The translations under genes and the position numbers were made by a program. Shown here piece by piece: positions 12,908 through 38,518 of a DNA stretch of 64,000 bases. Within the stretch, counting starts at the first letter, position 1. Every line of letters starts with the position of its first letter. The notes below the pieces were generated by a model. That model was given only the letters and a program-made list of their open reading frames with translations, was not told the DNA's origin and ran no database searches. The stretch comes from Acipenser ruthenus (taxonomy: Eukaryota > Chordata > Actinopteri > Acipenseriformes > Acipenseridae), in contig NC_081198.1 of assembly GCF_902713425.1 (NCBI RefSeq), forward strand, positions 2,763,492 through 2,827,491. Direction: 5' to 3'.

Positions 12908-13718
12908 TGTTTTTCGGGATGCGATGAGGAGGATTATTCAGTGCAGAGAATGCAGCTTCACCTAACTGTACTGCTCAGCACGCAGTAACACGGACCGCAC
13001 AGGCAGGAGGAGACAGCCTGTACAATTTGCTGCAATGTATCAGCCTTTATTGTCTCCCTCTCGTTTGCAGTTGAAACGGTCCAGCTCAGCCCGACTCTGT
13101 TTCAATGAAAATAATATAATTCTGACAGCGCCTTCCCTCCTAAGCGACGCCTCCTTTCTTAGAAGCCGATCTTCAATCCCCGTCCCCTTTCGTTAGCTGC
13201 TTGCTATAGAATGATACGAACTAATTGGATGCGCAAGCCAGTTTATTCAAAATGTGCATGTAAAGCGAATTATTCGTAATACCACTTATTAACACACACA
13301 CACAATAAACAGTGTGCTTTAAAAATATAACTGAGCCGCAAATGTATTGTACGAAAAGGTTGCTTGGAAATGAATCCGCTTTTACACGACCGTTGATTAC
13401 ATAAATATACAGTAAACTGTACAACAAAAAGAAAAAAGCCAATCTCTCCCGTGCAATTTCTGCGCTGCACCGGTGAAGCTGCGGTAGCGACACAAAGTGA
13501 CAGCCTCAAGACAAGCTGCCCAAAAATTTCTGGGGAAAAAAACTAAATAAAATAACAAAATGTGTAACAAAACGTTGCCAAGGATAAAATGTATATATTA
13601 TAAAAAATGTATACACACTGTTAAAAAGGCATTTGAGTCTCGGGATATAGTCTACATTATTTGTTTTGTTGAACTGTATAGTCATTTTAAGCAGGAACAT
13701 TTATAGACAGTATGGCGT

Positions 13719-13738
13719 TGCATTCTGGGGGTTGTAGT
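13719..13738 (-). promoter_or_regulatory. ACTAYRNNNCCCR / ZNF143-type promoter element
   Basis: The minus strand reads ACTACAACCCCCAGAATGCA. It fits the ACTAYRNNNCCCR promoter motif exactly and ends in the CCCAGAATGC half of the ZNF143/THAP11 site. Such sites usually lie close to transcription starts of housekeeping genes. IPO13 starts about 0.8 kb away on the same strand. Confidence 0.65.
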
Positions 13739-14021
13739 TTCCGGGAGGGGTTCGGCTTCAAGGTATTCGAAATGAGGCAGCGACGCTTGCTGGTAATGTA
13801 TTGGATGACAGCTTTTTCTTGCAGGTGCTGTATTGCCCTACTCAAGCTTAGTAATACAATCTCTAGTGGTGTGTATGATCATTACACATAGAAAACTCTG
13901 ATTTCGGTGTTTCAGCATGACCAGTGGTTTTCGTTTGACCCTGTCTAACACTGGATTGGGGGTTACAAAAATGTCCAATAAATAATGAGCTTCAAATGCA
14001 ATTCCCCTTCATTCGTATGGT

Positions 14022-14106
14022 GTTTGCGATCGTTTTGAGTGGTTCTGTCGCTCCGATATTGATATCGCAGAAACAGAACCAATAACCACTGAGGATGGTT
14101 GCAAAG
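14022..14106. repeat. Imperfect palindrome, about 85 bp
   Basis: The left arm GTTTGCGATCG...GAGTGGTTCTGTCGC...CGATAT pairs with the right arm GATATCGCAG...ACAGAACC...ACCACTG...GGTTGCAAAG, with small gaps. The best-paired core is GGTTCTGT/ACAGAACC. It may be a degraded MITE. Confidence 0.55.
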
Positions 14107-15019
14107 ACCATATACAAGTTATATACTCATTTAGAGTGGCGTACTGCTCTGTGTATACTATCTCCAATAAGAACATCTAGCGTAGCTGTTTTCCTTTTAA
14201 TAACAGTCTTCATAGTAGTCTTCATAGATCTTGCTGTTCTGGCGCCACTCCTTTCAACAAGCATGTAACATGGGCACGCTTCCTACAGTCTGCAGAACGG
14301 CAGTAGTGACACCTAGTGTACAGACCGCGCCACTGTAGAATATTGTCAGTCTGGAAGCTTGCTCGTCACGGAAAGTCGGTGAAGTTGAGAAGCTGATGGT
14401 TTTGGCGGTGACCGGAGTCATTCCTCTTTCATGCACTGTGTCTAGCACCTAAACACGACATCTGACATAAATAAACAACTTTTGTTTTTGTAACCTCACC
14501 CGATTTGGTAGCGCTGTCCGCTACACACTGTAGATGTGTTTCTGCAGGATGTAATTATGTTTGCATTGTTAGTAATATTTTGCAAAGTATTTGCATTTCA
14601 GCTGTTTACTAAGTTTAATGCAGTGGTCCCTCGTTATTTCAAGATTCGATAATTCACTCATTTGGTTTATTCACTCTACAGTATTTTACAGTAAACTGTA
14701 CAGTGCTATGATTTGCTGTATAAAGAAGGACTCTCTACGAATTCATTGTTTTCCGTATTTCACTTCTTAGATGCGTTCTTGCTCTTTCATGGAGCCAAAT
14801 CATTTTCTTTTCACTTGTATAATGTACATGTTTCTACCGTATTGTAATGAATTAGCGATGAAGGAACAAACAGCGGCAACAGGAATCTTCCAAAACAATA
14901 ACACGTTTATTGTTACAGCAGGGTATAGCACGTTACAGCAATTCTGCAGGTTAGTCACAAGGACTGCACACAGCACTCTTCCAACGCTCCCACTCCCACT
15001 AGCTCGCACGCTGTGATTT

Positions 15020-15130
15020 TATAAACCCCGCCCCCGTAGCTTTCCTTTCAGACTGAGAACAGAGGTGATATGGGCGTGGCATTAACGTCCTAGAATTCTG
15101 ACGACCAATCAGCTTTTCCCCTGGGCGTGC
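15020..15130 (+). promoter_or_regulatory. Likely promoter of the mucin-like gene
   Basis: A GC box (CCCCGCCCCC, 15026-15035), GGGCGTGGC (15072-15080), a CCAAT box in ACCAATCAG (about 15105) and a second GGGCGTGC (15123-15130) cluster 390-500 bp upstream of the ATG at 15521. There is no strong TATA box in a convincing position. The call rests on motif clustering only. Confidence 0.45.
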
Positions 15131-15520
15131 CAGTTTATACGGGAGGGCTCGTTAACTCTTTTGTTCAATTAAAATATTGCAATCCCTGATTGAAAAGAGG
15201 CTGTGTAGCAGTCCTAGGCTATATCGCCCACAGCACCAGCGGCGTTTGTCCGAAGTACATTGGAAACTGCACATCTGTTTGGTTTCGTTTCTTGATATAC
15301 TTTGTGCACACAGACCCACGTGGCAGTTTTGACTCGCTCGCAGTGAAAGATTATCTAAACTCTCCCGTTGGCGCTATCCATATGAAATGCCACACAGTGA
15401 TCACTCTGCTTCTGCACCCTGATCCCACGGATATTAATAGCTCCTGACTCTGACTACCAGTCTGCAGCTCCATCTAGAAAAAAAATAAAATACAACATAC
15501 AATATATACATAGGAAAATA

Positions 15521-27773
<12,253 letters not shown>

Positions 27774-30010
27774 CCCGTCCCCACTGCCACCGTGACACGC
27801 CGCCCTTTCCAGAATGCACACGATTAGTCATGTAGAAAAAAGAAGTGCGCCGTATGACGATGAACAAGCTTATTTTCTTATAGCACAGCCCGTATTTTCA
27901 GGCAAGCCTCAGCTGACTGTATGCACAAGATAGACACTGCACTGCAGGGATTTTAAAAGACCTGCCTGTCCTGACCAGGACCCTAGGAGGTGCCCTGGAC
28001 CTTCTGCCAAAGTGCCCCCCTCACGACACTGTCACCGCTACCCTGCTCTGAAGAACCACCTCGTATCTGCCCTCGCCTGCATCGTTCTGTTTTGGTAAAG
28101 CGCCACTGAAAAAAGAGCTGCTTATTAAAGGTTTTTAAATGAACGAATGTGAAGGGGATGGCTGGGGGAGCGACGGGAATAGGATGTGCTGCCTTCCCCA
28201 GCCCTTGCTGTGTTCTTGCTGTGTTTTGGGGTGTAAGAGTGAAGCAAGCACTGTGGCGGGGACTGGAGAACCCCCTCTCTCCCCCTTTGGAAGAGCTCCC
28301 TCCAGGGCAGGGCAGCGTTGAGGCGCATGGATTAGTGTTTGCCAGAAGCACCCTTCAACCTGCACCCGAAAGTGTTCCAGACTGACCGTGTGAGAGATTG
28401 CCAACAAACGTGTGCCATTTTGTTTTTTCAAGGTAAAGCCTGTGCAGGTGTTTTGACAGTTTAGTTCTTTAAAAAGCTGTTGGGCGCTGGAACAGGCCTG
28501 GGAAAGGGCTGTGTGCTTTATTTTGTATTGGCTGTTGGTTGATGCACTTTTCTTTCTAAGACGCTTCTCTGTGCCTGCCTTTTTATTTATTTTTATTTAT
28601 TTTATTTTTTTTAACGATTTTTGGGAGCAAAGTCTCCGTGCTGAAGATTGTAAGGACTTGGATCTTTTTTTCTTTCTCTTCCCTGCAAAACTTTGTTTGT
28701 TCTTTTCTGTAAGATTAATAAGAAAATGCTGTGCTTTTTTCTCATGGATGTTGGTTTCTTGTCTGCTGGGAAAGTCCTTGCAAATCAACCCTCTCCCCAG
28801 GAAATTAGATTTTTTTAAAACCCATTCACTTTGAAGAACTTCTTTTGTAGAGAAGTTTTAGCTGTAGGACTTTCATTTCTGTGTGCATTAAAACAGGGAG
28901 GAGGTATAAAAGGAGCAGAAGATTTTTTGATATGTATATTTTTATTTTTTCATTTTAATGCAAAATTGTGGTTTTGCTTGAATAGAGGAGAGTTTTTGTT
29001 TCCTGTATTAATAATAATAGACTGCAAAAAGGACACGTAGACAATGAACCCTGTCAGTTGTCATGGTTATTGTGTTTGGGTGATGCATGTCTATTACTGG
29101 CAATGCTGACCCCTGCAGGCGATTCAAGACCAGGTTGTGTGTGGGGGGGGGGGGGAACAGAAGTTAGCAGGCCAAGAATAAATTCTGTATTGAAGGTTTT
29201 GAAAGTTGTTAAGAAGCACCCCAACTTTTATGAATGAGCTCCCCCATGTGTACACACACAATGTCGCCCCTCCCCCACCCACACACACCACCTCTTCAGT
29301 TAGCATCAGATGCTCAAGTCCAGGGGCTGTTAGTTTGAGCTTTGAGCTCAGGCCCAAGATAGTCATCATCGCTCCTGAGTGCAGAGAGGACAGAGTTCAT
29401 CTCTCCCCCTCCATCGACCGGGGCGTTCATAGCCTGGGGTGCAGAGACGCACGATCAGACAGGATCGGAGATTAGGAAAGGGGTTTATAGAAAAAGAATA
29501 GAAGAAAGAAACAGCCTTGTTTGCTGTGCTGAAGGAGAGGGTGTGGAGGCAAGCAAACTCCCATTCAAGTTGAGCCACTGTTTGAGTTGATTTGCCGTGA
29601 GTTTGGGGCTGGAGGGGGGATTCTATTCTCTCGATGATGAAGTGTGCTTTACTTTTTAAAAAGTTTCTTTCTTCACTCCTCCTGGGCCTGAGGTCTGCTC
29701 CATTTTATTTAGATCATTGAAACAATCTCTTTGGTTTTATTTTCTCATGATGAAGTCTTAAAGTTGGCCTCCTTCCCTCCTCGCGTTGTACTTTTGCTTC
29801 GCTCTGCTTTTGCATTTGAGAAACATTTATCTTTTGCTGTAAATTGTGCCTGCTCTTGCTCAGAGATTCGGGGGGACTGCACTTTATAGTTTCCTTTTTG
29901 TTTGTTTATGTAATGTAAAAGTAATGCACTTTGAATTGCAGTTTCCTGCCTTGTACTGTAAGCCCAAAGAAACCATTAAGAATGGGTTACAGGATTAAAT
30001 AAAATTAAAA
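27774..30010 (+). other. 3' untranslated region of the mucin-like gene
   Basis: After the stop at 27771-27773 there is about 2.2 kb without a supported gene, ending at AATAAA (29998-30003). A proximal ATTAAA at 28124-28129 could give a short form. The region is T-rich and has a poly-G run near 29143. The extent is inferred from signals only. Confidence 0.55.
29998..30003 (+). terminator. Polyadenylation signal AATAAA
   Basis: Canonical hexamer on the sense strand, followed by a T-rich region at 30025-30050. It is the last strong signal before the intergenic spacer. Confidence 0.5.
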
Positions 30011-33000
30011 CTGGCAAACAATTCCGTTTTGCTTTTTTTCCCCCTTTTTAATGACTGTCCACTTGAGGCTCTATTGTAACTCCATATTAATCCAGATTCC
30101 AGATCCCTCTCAATGCTGTGCCACAGGAATCAAACTGAATTCCTCTCTGCAATCCCAGGTCTGTCCATCTACATTATTTGCACAGTATTCAGAGGTGTCT
30201 ATGTGCCAAATCTATTGAGTTTATTTTTTATACCTGAGTTTTTGGTTAATTATTCTACTGCTTTACTCGCCTGCACATCAGCGTCTAAATTCTCACGTGT
30301 AGAATGTATGACTTAATTCTGTAACCGCTGCCCCAAACTGCGAGAGAGGGGTGGGGCAGGAGAACATCCACTGCTGTCAATGCAGCCTGTCCAGGTCCTT
30401 CATTACTCCATGGTCCATGAGGCCAGGACTCTTCACTATTCTCAAGTGTTTTTTTTTTCTGAGTTGACCTCTCTCTGGCTCCCTTGCTGCCTGTTCTTGA
30501 CAGCGTGCAGACGCTGTCAGAGTGACTCGGCCGAGTAATCCCTGGAGCTCTGCTGCTCGTTTCAGGCTTTGTCCCTGTGCTAACCACCAGGCAGCACGTG
30601 ATTCACTGCTCACAATCCGGAGTTGCGCCAACAGGGGCTAAACGGAAGCATTTAAACAATTTAGAAGATTGCAATTCAAGAACAATCCCATCTTTCAGCG
30701 CACACACATACACCAAGCCAAACGGAGAGTGTAAGTGCCCTGGTTCAGTGTGTGTGTGCGTGCAAGCATCTGTCTCCCTTGTCCCTTCTCTCTCTCCTAA
30801 CACTCCCGCTCAGTGCAGCAAAACAAGACCCGTCCTCCCGGAATGTGCTGGCAGGACACGCAACCCCAATCCATGATGTTTATTCAGGGTGCAGGTGGCC
30901 CTGCTCGCTGTGTGATGTCCTGGGACACTTATTTAGAGAAGCAGTTCTGAAGGAGGTAATAATACATAAATACAGTATATTTTTATTGTTGCTTTATATG
31001 GGGGGAAATGAAGCAGCATGCATTTGCGCCTCCCATATGTCCTAAAATAAAGACCAGAAAATGTTTTTTGTATCTGTCCCCACAGAAGGTCGCCATGCAT
31101 GAAAGGGTTAAAGAAATGAATTGTTGCCATTAAAACTGGATTGTGTGAGAAAGACTATTGTGCACTAAAGTTCCAAAGTGCTTTGTTTGTCATTCATTGT
31201 GAAATTAGTTCCTATTTTGGAGTGTTTGTGAGTGCTTCTTTTCAAACTCTCCTTTATTTGCTCAGAGACCTTTTGAATAATTTGCTTGATGGTGTTCAAA
31301 TACAGTTTATTTATAGACCGGTAATGTATATTCTCGCAAATGCGCTTGCGTAATAGAAGTGCGGTTAAGCACAACACAATTCTACCAGAAATTATAATAT
31401 TCTTTATTTTTAATATAGCGCCTTTATGAATATAAACATTTACAAATATTAATAAGAGAATGCAAGAAAAGCAATAACAACAAAAGAAAAAAACATAAAA
31501 AATAAAACCTTGGCAGTGCTTTGTCAATGTTACTGTCTCAATTTACTAGAGCGGTTTTTAGTAAAGCAGGTTTAGAAGCATCGTTAGCCTTGCATGTACA
31601 CTTCCCTTCGGCTGTAGGGGGGATGTACTCAGACAGACTCATAGGCTTGTATATTGTATAAGAGCAAAGGATTAACTCTGTTCTTCGAAGACAGCGTCTC
31701 CCCAAGTATGAGCCCATCTGTCTATTTGCATGATTATACAGTATGTATCATGGTGGTGAGCAGTGATGAGGAGATAGCACACACTGTGCTACAGATGGGA
31801 CTGACGATATTCAGTGGCAGCGCAGAAACTGTATACACTGCTGTTTATTCATTTAAAGCCATTTGAATCTGATTAAGTATTGCTTATTGGATTTGCTGCC
31901 AGGTCTAATAGAGACTGCCTGTACAGTTAATGGACAATTGTTGTTTCCTTGAATAACAATGTGTTGAGATTCAAATGTAAAAACCCTCACAGCTCGCTTT
32001 CCAGGGGGCCCTTAAATGCACAGTATTGCATCAGAGATCCTACTGTACTGTGCATGAGGACAAGAAGCAGACTGGGTTCACACTGCAATACAATCCGGTT
32101 CTATTTTACATCTGTACAAACCTGCCGCGTGGCATTCTCTGCTATTCAGGTATCAAGAGTAACTTTTCATTACTAACCACATTCTGAGTAAGAAAACAGA
32201 TTCCTCCATTGTAGATTATATGAACGCCAAGAATGATTTGACCAAAGTTGTACTGCCTGTTTCACAATTTCAAAGATACTGGTTAAACATGTTTTTCTGA
32301 ATCTGTTTGTTGTACAGTATTTGATCACATTTCTCCTAACGTCAATTAAATTTAGTTTCCTTTTGACAGAGAAAAAAAGAAAGGCTATGTTTGTATATTA
32401 CATTGGACACTTTTCTGGACCCCTATAGCAGAGATTGGCGTATATGCCATTGGCCCAAATGTCCCATCCACCACTAAGCTGATTTGACTTTTTTATGGAG
32501 AAAATATATATATAAATGTTCTAGTGCATACTGGCAACAAATCTAACTCATGCCAGGACAACGATCTTAACTTTTGCAGGACATGAAGAGAATCCAGGTT
32601 GTTTTTAGAAGCAGATCTGCACCCACGGCGTGGAGGAAGCAGCAGTTCAAGACAATGGCTGGGTTGAGAGTCCCGAGGCCTTGGCTTCAGAGGGAACGTT
32701 TCTAGTGATATAAACCACGAGAGAGAGTGGTGCGCTTGCACAGCTGTGCAGAGTTTAACAGAGACAATGCACTCTTACCATTTTAAATGCAAGCATTATT
32801 TACCAGAGAAAACTACCCAGGGTATATTAGCAGATGTGCCAGAAAATTATTGACTGGTTTCACACTCTGATTAGCATTAATATTAGACTACCTACACTGA
32901 AGTTTAGTGCTAATTGGGGTTTGTAAAACTAGCTGTATAAGTTAAGATGATGTACCACTAGATGTTATCTACACTACCTGAATGCTGCCCATTGAAGATT

Positions 33001-33190
33001 TGTTTAAACCATGTGATTGCAATTCACTTCATTTACAAAAAAAAAAAAAAACAGCACTCATGATCGTACGGCAGTGAGGGTGAGCCGCGGTCCGAGTGTT
33101 TTTGAGTTTCAGAACTGCAGAATCGAGGGGAAAGGAAGGGGGGTGAAGCATAAAAAATAAAGCAAGCAAACACCACATGGCTGTGCTTCT
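30011..33190. other. Intergenic spacer
   Basis: The 3' ends of the mucin-like gene and the coiled-coil gene converge on this spacer. It contains scattered short open frames, an A-run at 33039-33053 and nothing that I can support as a gene or named repeat. Confidence 0.5.
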
Positions 33191-33193
33191 GTT

Positions 33194-33199
33194 TTTATT
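33194..33199 (-). terminator. Polyadenylation signal of the coiled-coil gene
   Basis: The minus strand reads AATAAA about 435 nt beyond the stop codon at 33632. It is the first canonical hexamer I see on that strand after the stop. Confidence 0.45.
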
Positions 33200-33631
33200 T
33201 TAGTTTTTCATTGGGTAGCTGCTTGCAGGAAAAAAAAGCAAAAAAACTAAAACAGAACAGAACATGCCAGCAGCTCAAATAAAAAGCCGCATGACAAGGG
33301 ACACAATGGACTATCTATTCCAGGAACTGTTTCTGAAGTGTCTCAGTGTGTGTGAAAGCTGCCTTTAATCTCTATCCTATGTTTTGCTGTGAAAATACCC
33401 CAAAATAAGGCTGTGCCATCCCCCACCCCAGCTCTCTGTGAGCACAGAGACAGGATGTGAGCAGTCATGAGATGCGGTGCCTGGACCACCTCCCTCACAA
33501 GCACCTACACAGACCCCCCAGTCAGAATAAACAGATCCTTCGAGCTGGAACATCAGTCCTGCTGCATGGAGTTGTGAAGCCGCTCCACATTGTCCTCTGA
33601 GACTCAAGTCATGTCAATGGGAGGCTAAAGG

Positions 33632-36600
33632 TCACAGATTAAGTTCACAGGGGCTGTCTGATAACTCGTCCGGGTGGGCAGCAAAGCTGGCAACATCACT
33701 GTCATCTTCCAGGTCACTTCCTGTTTCACCAATGTCACTTCCTTCCAGCTCAGAGTTTAGTCCGGTGGCATACTTGGACTCTAGAATAAAATCCAACAGG
33801 AATTTTAGGCAACTATTAAAAAAAAATATTTAACTAACATTATTACATGCTACATTTCAAGTAGTGCTGGATCGATTTTTCTAATATTTGTCAAAGAACC
33901 GTCAGGCGATGTCAGTGTTTTAGAGCAGCTGTTGCATCACCAGTCTGAATTTCTCACAGAAGAGAATAAAGAAAGCTAGCTGTCTGTTTGAATTGGCACA
34001 GGAGTTTTACAGGCAGGAAACGCACAGCTTAACAAGCCTGGGGCAGCGCTGGGGTAAGCAGTAAACCTCCACGAAGAGCCAATAAAACATTCATTTTTAT
34101 AATTGTGTGTTCTTAAAACTCAGGAAAACCTTCAAACACTGTATATTATGTGTTTATTTAGCAGACGCCTTTATCCAAGGTGACTTACAGAGACTAGGGT
34201 GTGTGAACTATGCATCAGCTGCAGAATCACTTACAATTACGTCTCACCCGAAAGACGGAGCACAAGGAGGTTAAGTGGCTTGCTCAGGGTCACACAATGA
34301 GTCAATGGCTGAGGTGGGATTAGAACCGGGGACCTCCTGGTTACAAGCCCTTTTCTTTAACCACTGGACCACACAGCCTCCTATATGTATATGTGTGTCT
34401 AGCTTCACAAAAGGATAACAAAACATATTCTAATAAAAAAAAGTCTTCACAAGCAACATTAACATGTTTTCATAATTAAAGACTTCACTTAGACAATTTA
34501 ATCTTCCAACTGTTTTAATGTAAAATATAAAATAAAATACCATGTAGGACTTCTAATAAAAACCCAACACTAATTTCAATATATACAGGATCTGCAAAGT
34601 TTATAGAAAATGATGGAGCTGTCGTTTAAAGAACCCAACACTAAGTGTTCATGTCCACTCTACACAATGGTTCACTGTCAAGGTTTCATTAAAAAAAGAA
34701 GGGAAAAAAGGGGAAGCCATAACCCACTTACTGCCACTAGTTAGCACAGGCAGTCATCTAGTGATTGCTCTAATTGCAGAGCTGAGTAAGCTTTGAGAAG
34801 GCCCCTGGGGGAATGAAGGCAAGCTCTCACCCACACTGCCTAGCTGTTCATACACAGACAGCGTTTGGACGCACATCAAAGGTGGGTTTGGCAGTCCTGT
34901 GAGCCGATCAATGACTGATCTGCAAACAGTATTGCAGCCCTAATCAAGTTGAAAATCCAAGGCAATTATCAAAAAATATATGCCAGTATACGTTTTGACG
35001 AAAGACATAATTTTATAGGTTTTCAGGGGCGCATCTAGTGAAAGCACTGGCGCTTGGAACGCAGTGCGAGTCATGCCAGCGCGGTTTTAATCCCACTCAC
35101 AGCAAGTTCAAGATCTTCTCTGGGGGGCCCACAGGGAGCGCTGCATTGACCTTTACATTCCTGCATGACTGGGGAGACAAATCCACTGGGGATAGCTTGC
35201 CTCACTGCAAACCCTCACAAAATTGGCCATTTCAAACTGCTACAAAAAAATAAATAAAATGTAGACTTATCGGTTCAGTGTTGGTCAAGGTTTGGAATTT
35301 AAAAATCCTTATTCGTCAGAAGTGATTCCGCTCTCTCTCTCTCTCATTGCAAGACAGACTGGAGAGAAGGGCCCACCTCTGTTCAAATGATCAGGCTTAA
35401 TATCTCACCCCTAAACCATTTAACACTCAGTGGCAGTCTTTCATTGAAGGCATTGAGAAAGACATCCAGCCGAAATGTTTCTTTTCGTTTTTCTAGGGTC
35501 AGAATCTCCGGTATTCCTCCCTTGTGAATCAGAACTGCGACTGCACTCAACCTGGAATCAGATGAAAAGTGAAGCAGCTGCCTTCCCCACTGACGCTGGC
35601 AGTGCTGCCCACCCCTCCCCACTCACAGAGCTGATCTGCACACAGCTGTCTAATCCCCTGCTGAAGCCTTGCAGCCTCCCCAGCCCTGGTGCAGGATTGC
35701 GGGGAGGCAGCTGTGTTTGATCACAAAACGAGCAGCCTCTTTAGCACTGAATTATCTCGTTCCCGTCTGGCTTTGTTGTGTCCCGACCTGCTAACGCTAT
35801 GTTTGTTCAGACTGGAATCAAACAACTGTTTCCACAGCCTGGGTGTCCTGTAGCAGCAGCATTCTCAATCCCAGCCAATCTACCCTACAGCAGAGCAGCG
35901 CTTCAAATAACACTCTCAGCGTTCTGCTAATGTAACTGGCCACCTTGGCAAAAAAAACAAACACTAAACACAAAAATAAATATTTATCGCTGTCAGCGTG
36001 CTGCTCTGATCCAGTCTGCCGACACTCCGCTTCAGGCTTCTCACTTCTTCCTTCAGATCCATGACTGATGATCTGTGAACACAAGGAAGCACACTGGGGC
36101 TTCAGAGGGGAGATCTGGTCAAGTGCATAGGGCGTGGTCTAGTGGTCTGAGCTGAGGGACTGAGAGGCAGTGTGGTCTAGAGGTCTGAGCAGAGGGACTG
36201 GGAGGCAGTGTGGTCTAGTGGTCTGAGCTGAGAGACTGAGAGGCAGCGTGGTCTAGAGGTCTGAGCTGAGGGACTGAGAGGCAGTGTGGTCTAGAGGTCT
36301 GAGCTGAGGGACTGAGAGGCAGTGTGGTCTAGTTGTCTGAGCTGACTGGGAGGCAGTGTGGTCTAGTGGTCTGAGCTGAGAGACTGAGAGGCAGCATGGT
36401 CTAGAGGTCTGAGCTGAGGGACTGAGAGGCAGTGTGGTCTAGTGGTCTGAGCTGACTGGGAGGCAGAGGGCTCTAGTGGTCTGAGCTGAGGAACTGGGAG
36501 GCTGTGTGGTCTAGTGGTCTGAGCTGAGGGACTGAGAGGCAGTGTGGTCTAGTGGTCTGAGCTAAGGCACTGGGAGGCAGTGTGGTCTAGTGGTCTGAGC

Positions 36601-38478
36601 TGAGGGACTGAGAGGCAGTGTGGTCTAGAGGTCTGAGCTGAGGGACTGAGAGGCAGTGTGGTCTAGAGGTCTGAGCTGAGGGACTGAGGCAGAGGGCTCT
36701 AGTGGTCTGAGCGGCAGACGGGTCTAGTTCCGTTTTCAAAAAAAGGGTCACATTGCCTTGGGAAACTGTGCAGACTAGTGACCCCTGTGGTTTGTCAGGA
36801 AAGTGTTCCATCCTTCTCTTCACAAAATAATGTGATTGGGTGAAAAAGCACAAAATTGACACCTGAACAACTGCAGCAAATGAACTTTTGAAGACCAGGC
36901 TGGAAATAAAAAAAATACATTCCAAAAGTAGCCCAACCAATGTAGACTTTGTGCGTGTGTTTTTATACTGTGCCCTGCTTTACAGATATTCTATACCTAA
37001 AAAAACTTTTAGATGTCACTGCTATAAAAACATCTCAACAGCAAAGCAACATAAACCTTGGGAATGGAAAGAGACCCCCCACCCCCAAGCAGTGCACTAG
37101 GAGGGTCCTGTGAGGAGGGGGTGTAACTAACACAGCCTTTATTGTTGGATAAATCTGCGAGAGCAAAACCCTGGCACACAGGGGGGCCAGCAACACGGCA
37201 CAAACTACGCCAGCTCTAATTTTCTTTGAAAAGGCTGAACAGAGGCTCTCGTGTTTTAACTCGTAGATGAACAGAGGCTCTCGTGTTTTAACTCGTAGAT
37301 GAACAGAGGCTCTCGTGTTTTAACTCGTAGGTGTGCAGAGGCTCTCGTGTTTTAACTCGTAGATGAACAGAGGCTCTCGTGTTTTAACTCGTAGATGAAC
37401 AGAGGCTCTCATGTTTTAACTCGTAGGTGTGCAGAGGCTCTCGTGTTTTAACTCGTAGATGAACAGAGGCTCTCGTGTTTTAACTCGTAGATGAACAGAG
37501 GCTCTCGTGTTTTAACTCGTAGATGAACAGAGGCTCTCGTGTTTTAACTCGTAGATGAACAGAGGCTCTCGTGTTTTAACTCGTAGATGAACAGAGGCTC
37601 TCGTGTTTTAACTCGTAGGTGTGCAGAGGCTCTCGTGTTTTAACTCGTAGATGAACAGAGGCTCTCGTGTTTTAACTCGTAGATGAACAGAGGCTCTTGT
37701 GTTTTAACTCGTAGGTGTGCAGAGGCTCTCGTGTTTTAACTCGTAGATGAACAGAGGCTCTTGTGTTTTAACTCGTAGATGAACAGAGGCTCTCGTGTTT
37801 TAACTCGTAGGTGTGCAGAGGCTCTCGTGTTTTAACTCGTAGATGAACAGAGGCTCTCGTGTTTTAACTCGTAGATGAACAGAGGCTCTCATGTTTTAAC
37901 TCGTAGGTGTGCAGAGGCTCTCGTGTTTTAACTCGTAGATGAACAGAGGCTCTCGTGTTTTAACTCGTAGATGAACAGAGGCTCTTGTGTTTTAACTCGT
38001 AGGTGTGCAGAGGCTCTCGTGTTTTAACTCGTAGATGAACAGAGGCTCTCGTGTTTTAACTCGTAGATGAACAGAGGCTCTCGTGTTTTAACTCGTAGAT
38101 GAACAGAGGTTCTTGTGTTTTAACTTGTAGATGAACAGAGGCTCTCGTGTTTTAACTCGTAGATGAATAGAGGCTCTGAGAGGCAGTATGGTCTAGTGGT
38201 CTGAGCTGGTGTGCACAGGCTCTTGTGTTTTAACTCATAGATTGAGAGGGCTACAATGCTGCCTTTCTGAAGAGTAAACCGTCAGAGCCGAGACCGCTGA
38301 GGTCACACAGAGAGGACTAGACAGGAAGCTGGCTAAAATCAATAAAAAGACTGAAGTGCTTACCAGGAAAAAGCTACCATTCATAATACCAGTAATTGCA
38401 TTAGAGAGGCAAAGAACTGTGAACTAAGTTTAAACCTGAAAGAAGCAAGTCTGTAACAATCACACACACACACACACA

Positions 38479-38518
<40 letters not shown>

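Larger units (their letters stand above)
12908..15520. other. Divergent promoter interval between IPO13 and the mucin-like gene
   Basis: The two flanking genes are transcribed away from each other. The IPO13 5' UTR and core promoter probably occupy about 12908-13200, which contains several CG-rich stretches. The mucin-like gene promoter probably sits near 15020-15130. A conserved-type promoter motif lies at 13719-13738 and an imperfect palindrome at 14022-14106. No coding sequence is supported. Confidence 0.6.

Noticed and set aside
35440-35560. Possible exon of the coiled-coil gene
   Set aside because: It has an acceptor-like CAG, but there is no usable donor before an in-frame stop in the polar frame.
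37237-38177. CRISPR-like array: many 32-bp repeats beginning near GTTTTAAC
   Set aside because: Repeats are contiguous with no unique spacers, lie in an intron of a vertebrate gene, and vary as minisatellite units do.
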